DNA of 12,287 bases from JBGOUJ01 sp041477005 (GTDB taxonomy: Bacteria; Acidobacteriota; Terriglobia; Bryobacterales; JACQDG01). Positions 7,504 through 12,287 of this stretch are shown one piece after another (within the stretch, counting starts at the first letter, position 1; each line of letters starts with the position of its first letter). Location of the stretch: the NCBI GenBank assembly GCA_041477005.1, contig JBGOUJ010000179.1, forward strand, positions 1 to 12,287. Direction: 5' to 3'. The notes under the pieces were generated by a model. It saw only the letters and a program-made list of their open reading frames with translations. It was not told the origin of the DNA and made no database searches. The position numbers and the translations under genes are program-made.

Positions 7504-8703
7504 CTATCGGCCGGCGACCTTTCTCCGGTTGGCTGTCTTGTCCACCAGAACCGGACCTCTGGCCACCTTCCGCCTTTCCACCACGCCCTTCCACCAGATC
7601 AGGATCGGGCTGGCCACAAACACGGAAGAATAAGTTCCAACGATAATACCAACCACCAGCGCGAAAGAGAACCCGTTAAGCACTTCCCCGCCGAACAGGA
7701 ACAACGACACCACCGTCACGAAGGTCAGGCCGGAGGTCAGAATCGTCCGGCTCAACGTCTGGTTGATGCTGAGGTTGATGAGCGGCTCCAGTTCCATGCG
7801 CCGCATCAGCTTCAGATTCTCGCGGATGCGGTCGAAAGTCACGATGGTATCGTTCATCGAATAGCCCACCAAAGTTAACAAGGCCGCGATGACGGTCAGC
7901 GAGATCTCCTTGTTGAACAAGGAGAACAGGCCTATCGTGATGATCACATCGTGAAAGGTGGCAGCTACCGCCGCCACTCCGTAAATCCACTCAAAGCGAA
8001 ACCAGATGTAAACCAGCATGCCGGCCAGGGCCATCAGAGTGGCCTTAATGGCCTGCCATTGCAGGTCCTTGCCGACCTTCGGGCCCACAATCTCCACGCT
8101 GGGGACCGTAAAGGCTCCCAGGTACGTTTCGTTCTTGAGCGCCGATATGATATCAGGATTCATGCCCGGAAGGGAGACCAAATCTTGATAATTTTTGATT
8201 AACCCGGATCGGGGCGGAGTGTCGCGGAACTTTACGATTTCCTGGGCCCGCTTCTCGATCTCCCCCGGCACGGCCGAGGACCGGACCGACCGCAGGCGGT
8301 CGGCCAGCGTGTCGGCCCCGGTGTTGTTCAGATCCAGCTTGTTGGGGTCGGCCCCGAAGGCAGCCTGCAAGGCCTGGATGATGGCTCCCCGCCCGATGTT
8401 CAACGCCCCTTCCTCGGCGATCTCCAGACCAATCAGAACTTCGTGGGCTTCAGGGCGGTCATAGGGTTGCAACGTGCTGCCGCGCAGCCCTTTCTGGTCG
8501 AGCGCCGCCCGGATCTTGTCCAGCAGTGGCGCTTCCTGAAACTTGACCAGCACCAGCGTGCCGCCCCGGAAATCAATTCCGTAGCGCGGCCCGCGTTTGA
8601 GGATCAAGCTGCCGATCCCAGCCAGAGAAAGCAGCACTGACAGCCCAATGAAGTAGAACTTCTTGCCGAGGAAATCAAAGTTCGTGTTGACTAGCAGTTG
8701 CAT
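7504..8703 (-). CDS. secF: Protein translocase subunit SecF
   Basis: SecF pairs with SecD at the SecYEG channel and uses the proton gradient to pull exported proteins into the periplasm. The 399-residue product has a first membrane helix (about 15-35), the SecF motif YGIDFRGGT (41-49), a large periplasmic region, VGPKVGKDL (206-214), then five membrane helices between about 218 and 372, with the conserved SMNDTIVTFDRIREN (282-296). The basic tail is cytoplasmic. E. coli SecF has 323 residues; the extra length here lies mainly in the first periplasmic region (about 36-213), including LVSLPGMNPDIISALKNETY (175-194). I chose ATG 8703, which gives the usual short N-terminus and has AAAGGG about 7 bases upstream. 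The frame runs on to TTG 8766, but those residues come from hairpin sequence. Secreted-protein pathways depend on it, including those for the neighbouring lipoprotein and TonB partners. Confidence 0.96.
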   Translation of the reverse strand: MQLLVNTNFDFLGKKFYFIGLSVLLSLAGIGSLILKRGPRYGIDFRGGTLVLVKFQEAPLLDKIRAALDQKGLRGSTLQPYDRPEAHEVLIGLEIAEEGALNIGRGAIIQALQAAFGADPNKLDLNNTGADTLADRLRSVRSSAVPGEIEKRAQEIVKFRDTPPRSGLIKNYQDLVSLPGMNPDIISALKNETYLGAFTVPSVEIVGPKVGKDLQWQAIKATLMALAGMLVYIWFRFEWIYGVAAVAATFHDVIITIGLFSLFNKEISLTVIAALLTLVGYSMNDTIVTFDRIRENLKLMRRMELEPLINLSINQTLSRTILTSGLTFVTVVSLFLFGGEVLNGFSFALVVGIIVGTYSSVFVASPILIWWKGVVERRKVARGPVLVDKTANRRKVAGR

Positions 8704-8706
8704 GAA

Positions 8707-8757
8707 GACACCCTTTGCGCCGGTGTCCAGAGTCGTAGACACCGGCCGGGTCGCAAA
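8707..8757 (-). promoter_or_regulatory. Hairpin with alternative pairing at the secF ribosome binding site
   Basis: In the secF leader the nine bases GCCGGTGTC (minus 8746-8738) pair perfectly with GACACCGGC (8727-8719) across a ten-base loop. An outer helix TTTGCG (8757-8752) with CGCAAA (8719-8714) can form in addition, sharing base 8719. The middle GACACC (8727-8722) can instead pair with a second GGTGTC at 8712-8707, which overlaps the AAAGGG Shine-Dalgarno of secF. The two folds exclude each other, as in an attenuator. No U-run follows, so termination is unlikely. The pairing is visible in the sequence; any switching is inferred. Confidence 0.45.
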
Positions 8758-8811
8758 AGTTCCCAAACCACAGGGGGGAAACGCACATGAACAACGATGA
8801 AAACAAAGGTC

Positions 8812-8862
8812 TTATCTGTGTTCATCGGTGTTCCTCGGCGGTTGCACTCCTCGGTGGTTGCA
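8812..8862. repeat. Degenerate short repeats in the secD-secF spacer
   Basis: A 16-base unit occurs twice in tandem: ttcctcggcggttgca at 8831-8846 and ctcctcggtggttgca at 8847-8862, identical at 14 of 16 positions. Just before it is atctgtgttcatcggtg (8814-8830). Read on the plus strand this resembles the ATCTGTGTTCATC-GTGGTT runs I recall as intergenic filler in many bacterial genomes. The repeat begins one base after the secD stop and lengthens a spacer that is usually short in secD-secF pairs. Confidence 0.55.
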
Positions 8863-8863
8863 T

Positions 8864-10492
8864 TCAAATGCTCAGCTCCGTCACCTGGTGTTGCCTCGAA
8901 AGCACCCAATCGAAGATCACCCGGCTCACAAACACGGCGGTAAACAAGTTGGCGATCAAGCCGATGGTGAGGGTCACGGCGAAGCCCCGCACCGGGCCGG
9001 TCCCAAACAGAAACAGGAAAGCGGAAGAGACGATCGTGGTGACGTGGGTGTCGATGATGGTCAGGAAAGCCTTGCTGAACCCGGCGTCCACGGCCGCCAC
9101 GACGGTCTTACCGCCGCGCAACTCCTCCCGGATTCGCTCGAAAATCAGCACGTTGCTATCCACCGCCATACCAATCGTGAGGATCACCCCGGCGATGCCG
9201 GGCAGGGTCAGCGTGGCCTCGAAGTAGCCGAGCGCTGCCATAAGGATGACGACGTTAAGCGCCAGCGCCGCTACCGCGTTGACTCCGCTGAACTTGTAGT
9301 AAAACAGCATGAAGATCACTACGCCCGCCAGGCCGGCCAGGCCGCTCATGATGCCCTTGCGGATGGAATCGGCCCCCAAGGACGGCCCGACTGTGCGCTC
9401 CTCGAGCACCAGAATCCCGGCTGGCAGGGATCCCGATCGCAGGATCAGGGCCAGGTCGCTGGCCTCCTGCTGGCTGCGCATGTTGGTGATCGTGCCGTGA
9501 TCTTCGATACGGCTGTTGATGGTCGGCGCGATCCGGATCCGGTGGTCCAGGACGATGGCCAGACGGTTGCCGACGTTCCTCTCGGTGTACTGGGCAAACC
9601 GTTGGGCGGCCTCCTGGGACAGGGTAAACTCGGTCTCCCAGCCGCGGCTCGTTTGGCTCTGAATCTCCCGCGCGTTGCGCAGGTCGCGGCCGGTCACGAT
9701 AGGGCTCCGGCCTACGACGTAAAAGTTGTCGACCGGCGGCTGGCTGGTATCGTTGCGCTCCACCGACTTCAGGATCTCGCTGTTTTCCGGCAGAATGCCG
9801 CCATGGGCGCCCAGCGCCTGGTCGACCGAGGGGTAGGGCCCACCCTTTACATCCTTCAGTTCCAGCAGGGCCGTGGTCTGCATGATCTCCTTGACCCGGG
9901 CCGGATCGTCCACGCCGGGCAGCTCGACCAGGATCCGAAAATCGTCCGCGCCGCCATAGCGCTGGATGGTGGGCTCGGTCAGGCCGAGACCGTTGATGCG
10001 GTTGTCGATGGTTCGCAGCGACTGTAGCACCGTGTCTTCATATAACTGGTGCAGCGCGGTCGGCCGCATGGTGAGCCGCCACGTGGTCGAATCGATGGGC
10101 GCGTAGATCCATTCCGCATAGCGTTCGGTAATCAGGGCCTTAAAGTCGCTGGAACGTTCGGACGGCACCCCTTTGACGCGGACCTCAAGCGTATCCGCCT
10201 GTTCGATCTTCTGGGGGTCGTTGCGGTCGATGGAGGTGAAGGGGATGTTCTGGCGGTTCAGATCGGCGCGCAGCCGGTCGGTGGTCGCATCGGCATTGGC
10301 CCGAACGGCGTCCTGCACCTGCACTTGGAGGATCAGATGGGAGCCGCCCTTCAGGTCGAGGCCGAGGTGAATCCGCTTCTGCAGATTGCCCAGCAACTCG
10401 GCCTTGGAGCGCGGAACCTCGATGATGCCGTAGACACAACCCAGCACCACCAGCACGATAAAGATGGCTTTGTACAAGAGGCCTCGAGACAA
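8864..10492 (-). CDS. secD: Protein translocase subunit SecD
   Basis: SecD works with SecF and YajC at the SecYEG channel, driving late steps of protein export with proton-motive force. The 542-residue product has a first membrane helix (about 7-25), the signature LGLDLKGGSHL (43-53), a large periplasmic P1 region up to about 380, then RTVGPSLGADSIRKG (366-380) and five membrane helices, with LPGIAGVILTIGMAVDSNVL (430-449) and FERIREEL (451-458). The GFSKAFLTIIDTHVTT (471-486) motif is intact. The start is TTG 10492: GAGGAGA, about 8 bases upstream inside the end of yajC, supports it, and it gives the right N-terminus. It directly follows the yajC stop with no spacing, so translation is probably coupled. 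SecF is a separate gene here, not fused. Confidence 0.97.
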   Translation of the reverse strand: MSRGLLYKAIFIVLVVLGCVYGIIEVPRSKAELLGNLQKRIHLGLDLKGGSHLILQVQVQDAVRANADATTDRLRADLNRQNIPFTSIDRNDPQKIEQADTLEVRVKGVPSERSSDFKALITERYAEWIYAPIDSTTWRLTMRPTALHQLYEDTVLQSLRTIDNRINGLGLTEPTIQRYGGADDFRILVELPGVDDPARVKEIMQTTALLELKDVKGGPYPSVDQALGAHGGILPENSEILKSVERNDTSQPPVDNFYVVGRSPIVTGRDLRNAREIQSQTSRGWETEFTLSQEAAQRFAQYTERNVGNRLAIVLDHRIRIAPTINSRIEDHGTITNMRSQQEASDLALILRSGSLPAGILVLEERTVGPSLGADSIRKGIMSGLAGLAGVVIFMLFYYKFSGVNAVAALALNVVILMAALGYFEATLTLPGIAGVILTIGMAVDSNVLIFERIREELRGGKTVVAAVDAGFSKAFLTIIDTHVTTIVSSAFLFLFGTGPVRGFAVTLTIGLIANLFTAVFVSRVIFDWVLSRQHQVTELSI

Positions 10493-10813
10493 TTATTTCT
10501 TCTCCTCTCCGACGACGCTCGTCACCGCGCTGCGGGCAAACACCAGCTTCACGTTGTCCGGCTTGATGCGCAGCACGACCGTATTGTCGTCGTTCAGGCC
10601 GACCACGGTCCCCACGATGCCGCCGTTGGTCACTACCTGGTCGCCGTTCTTCAGGCTTTCGAGCATCTGCTTCTGCTTTTTCTGCCGCCGCTGCATGGGC
10701 ATGAAGAGCACGAAGTAAAAGATGACAAAGATGAGGATGAAGGGCAGGAACTGCCCCAGCCCTGGCGAGACGGGCAACTGCAGAAGAACCAGACTGGCCG
10801 GCAGGATTGTCAT
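10493..10813 (-). CDS. yajC: Preprotein translocase subunit YajC
   Basis: YajC is a small inner-membrane partner of SecDF in the holotranslocon. At 106 residues it is full length. It has one membrane helix (about 21-40, FLPFILIFVIFYFVLFMPMQ) followed by the basic RRQKKQKQM and the conserved cytoplasmic segment SLKNGDQVVTNGGIVGTVVG (53-72). The rest is a short beta-rich domain ending in acidic and Lys residues. Start ATG 10813 has only a weak ribosome binding site; no alternative would keep the usual N-terminus. It lies 94 bases after tgt and directly abuts secD, an order (tgt-yajC-secD-secF) conserved across many bacteria. Confidence 0.96.
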   Translation of the reverse strand: MTILPASLVLLQLPVSPGLGQFLPFILIFVIFYFVLFMPMQRRQKKQKQMLESLKNGDQVVTNGGIVGTVVGLNDDNTVVLRIKPDNVKLVFARSAVTSVVGEEKK

Positions 10814-10896
10814 CTACGTCTCAGCAGCCCAAACCGCTTGCTTCCGCCCCCGTCTCGGCAATCGCTCCCGGACAGGCCCAGAGGGCGCACCGCGAC

Positions 10897-10908
10897 GGGA
10901 TATATCCC
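10897..10908. other. 12-base perfect palindrome at the tgt stop
   Basis: GGGATATATCCC is its own reverse complement and touches the first base of the tgt stop triplet (10908-10910). It lies in the 94-base tgt-yajC spacer. It could be a protein-binding site or chance; the spacer otherwise shows nothing clear beyond weak GC-rich pairing. Confidence 0.25.
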
Positions 10909-12062
10909 TACTCCCCGTTCACCCTCTGGGAACTGAATGAATTCAGGAGATTCGGCAGATTGCCAAGCACTATAGAGTGCCTGATCCGGCGCATCCTGTC
11001 AAGGTATGTAAAAACGTTATGATAGGTCGCCAGGATGGCGAAAAGAATCTCCCCGCTCAGGAACAGGTGGCGCAGATAGGCCCGGCTATAACGCGTGCAG
11101 GTCGCGCAGGGGCAGTGCTCGTCGATGGGGCGCGGATCGTCCCGGTACTTCAGGTGCTTGATGACCAGATCGCCGCCGTTGGTCACCAGGCGGCCGTGGC
11201 GGGCGTTTCGGGTGGGCAGCACGCAATCCATCATGTCCACGCCCCGGGCGACGTATTCGCCCAGTTCTTCGAGGCGGCCGACACCCATGCAATAACGGGG
11301 CCGGTAGCGCGGGAGCAGGTCCTCGGTGGCTTCGACCATTTCGAAGCTCAGCGAGCGCGGCTCGCCGACCGACAGGCCGCCGAGTGCGTAGCCGTCGGCG
11401 TCGAGGCCCGCTAGCCGCCGGGCGCACTCGCGCCGCAGGTCGGCGAACATAGACCCCTGGACGATCGGGAAGACAGCCGCTTCGTCCTCAGCCCGCCTAG
11501 TACGCCGCCAGTGCGCCAGCCCTTGCTCAGCCCAGCGGGCGGTCCGCTCCATCGACTGCCGGGCGTGCTCGTGGGTAGTGGGATATTCGGTGCACTCGTC
11601 GAGCACCATGCGGATGTCGCTATTGAGGGCCGCCTGGATATCGAGGGCCGATTCGGGGGTCAGCCGGTGCTCGGCGCCGTCGAGGTGGGAGCGGAAAACC
11701 ACCCCGTCATCGGTGATCCGGCGCAAGGCGCTCAAGCTGAATACCTGGAAGCCGCCGGAATCGGTGAGCACGGCGCGGGGCCAGCTCAGAAACCGGTGCA
11801 CGCCGCCCAGCCGGGCGATCAGCTCGTGGCCGGGGCGGATAAGAAGATGATAGGTGTTGGCCAGGATGATCTGGGCGCCGAGGTCGCGCTCGAGCATCTC
11901 CTGCGTGAGGCCCTTGACCGAGCCCTGGGTGCCGACGGGCATGAAGACCGGCGTCTCGATGGCGCCGTGCGGCGTGTGGAGGAGGCCGGCGCGGGCGCGG
12001 GTATGGGGGCACTCCCGAACCACTTCAAAACGGGCGCCTTGATTCACACCCAGTTGCATCAT
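10908..12062 (-). CDS. tgt: Queuine/preQ1 tRNA-guanine transglycosylase
   Basis: Bacterial TGT swaps guanine-34 in the anticodons of Asp, Asn, His and Tyr tRNAs for preQ1, a step in queuosine synthesis. The 384-residue product is complete. Motifs include ETPVFMPVGTQGSVKG (36-51), LTDSGGFQVFSL with Asp101, MVLDEC with Asp155, FPIVQGS with Gln203, ALGGLSVGEP and DMMDCVLPTRNARHG with the nucleophile Asp279. The zinc site is CPCATC (Cys317, 319, 322) plus His348 in ATYHN. These positions are each one less than the Zymomonas mobilis TGT residues D102, D156, Q203 (identical here), D280, C318, C320, C323 and H349, to within that single-residue offset. ATG 12062 overlaps the stop of the preceding gene as ATGA, so coupled translation is likely; ATG 12059 is an alternative. 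The frame extends to GTG 12101, but those residues lie inside the upstream gene. Confidence 0.97.
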   Translation of the reverse strand: MMQLGVNQGARFEVVRECPHTRARAGLLHTPHGAIETPVFMPVGTQGSVKGLTQEMLERDLGAQIILANTYHLLIRPGHELIARLGGVHRFLSWPRAVLTDSGGFQVFSLSALRRITDDGVVFRSHLDGAEHRLTPESALDIQAALNSDIRMVLDECTEYPTTHEHARQSMERTARWAEQGLAHWRRTRRAEDEAAVFPIVQGSMFADLRRECARRLAGLDADGYALGGLSVGEPRSLSFEMVEATEDLLPRYRPRYCMGVGRLEELGEYVARGVDMMDCVLPTRNARHGRLVTNGGDLVIKHLKYRDDPRPIDEHCPCATCTRYSRAYLRHLFLSGEILFAILATYHNVFTYLDRMRRIRHSIVLGNLPNLLNSFSSQRVNGE

Positions 12063-12287
12063 CCAGGCAGAGCTTTGAAGATCACCACGAAAAGCGCCCA
12101 CGGGATCAGGATGATCGACAGGACCGTCCCCACGCCCTTCTTGGTTAGCCGGGCGATGCCCAACGCGAGCAGGGCTATTACCCAGATCGAGAAAATATCG
12201 ATACTGGTGGCGGCCATGTAAAGCTTGTGCTGTTCGGTCGGGGAGAACAGAAAGCTCAGGTTGGACATCGACACGATGTTCTGAAAG
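12059..12287 (-). CDS. Yip1-domain membrane protein (C-terminal fragment)
   Basis: Only the last 76 codons are in the window; the frame is open to the right edge, so the start lies outside. The visible part contains SPTEQHKLYMAATSIDIFSI, a membrane segment (IFSIWVIALLALGIARL), a short basic turn (TKKGVG) and a second membrane segment (TVLSIILIPWALFVVIFKAL). The pattern of Asp-Ile-Phe-x-Ile-Trp, a hydrophobic helix, and Lys-Lys-Gly then another helix is typical of the end of bacterial Yip1 (DUF1282-like) proteins. Their function in bacteria is not well defined, and I assign none. A GTG at 12274 could be mistaken for a start but sits within the family-conserved part. The stop overlaps the tgt start by four bases (ATGA). 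Confidence 0.7.
   Translation of the reverse strand, partial: FQNIVSMSNLSFLFSPTEQHKLYMAATSIDIFSIWVIALLALGIARLTKKGVGTVLSIILIPWALFVVIFKALPG

Noticed and set aside
8691..8909. Small minus-strand frame (72 codons) across the secD-secF spacer, considered as a sensor leader peptide for secF
   Set aside because: It runs through the degenerate repeat and overlaps both secD and secF out of frame. No hydrophobic signal followed by an arrest-like motif, and no clear ribosome binding site.
8828..10027. 399-codon plus-strand frame opposite secD
   Set aside because: Antisense shadow of secD; the secD motifs are intact on the other strand.

Overview
The window is GC-rich (roughly 60% or more by eye) and almost fully coding. 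Every gene I can support lies on the minus strand, so transcription runs from the right edge to the left. Both edges cut genes: a Yip1-type membrane protein on the right and a biotin carboxylase on the left. I see no tRNA, rRNA, CRISPR array, transposase or phage gene. The TonB N-terminus, the proline and glycine-rich TonB linker, and the order tgt-yajC-secD-secF-tonB-exbB-exbD-exbD-TPR resemble what I remember from Acidobacteriota. That assignment is inference and was not searched.

Region A (about 12287 to 4056) looks like one long operon. It contains the end of a Yip1-domain protein, tgt (tRNA queuosine modification), yajC, secD and secF (accessory Sec translocon), tonB, exbB and two exbD paralogues (a proton-driven energy transducer), and a TPR lipoprotein. 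Most junctions are tight: an ATGA overlap at Yip1/tgt, zero spacing at yajC/secD, 15 bases at secF/tonB, and 10 bases at exbD/TPR. The larger spacers carry structure. The secD-secF spacer (160 bases) has degenerate repeats and a strong hairpin next to the secF ribosome binding site. The exbB-exbD and exbD-exbD spacers each hold a clear stem-loop. The operon combines two systems that use the proton gradient at the inner membrane: SecDF for protein export, and TonB-ExbBD for driving outer-membrane processes.

Region B (3811-4055) is the only clear break between transcription units. It is 245 bases, with a good -10 box and a leader full of short related repeats.

Region C (about 3810 to 1) holds relA (bifunctional (p)ppGpp synthetase/hydrolase), a small DUF971 protein with two Cys clusters, and the biotin carboxylase subunit of an acyl-CoA carboxylase. 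The last two genes overlap by 22 bases.

Most of the window is conserved housekeeping sequence. The observations most worth a second look are the possible RNA switch before secF, the linkage of Sec to TonB-ExbBD, the enlarged SecF periplasmic region, the repeat-rich relA leader, and the DUF971 gene between relA and the carboxylase. I found no convincing evidence of a wholly new system.
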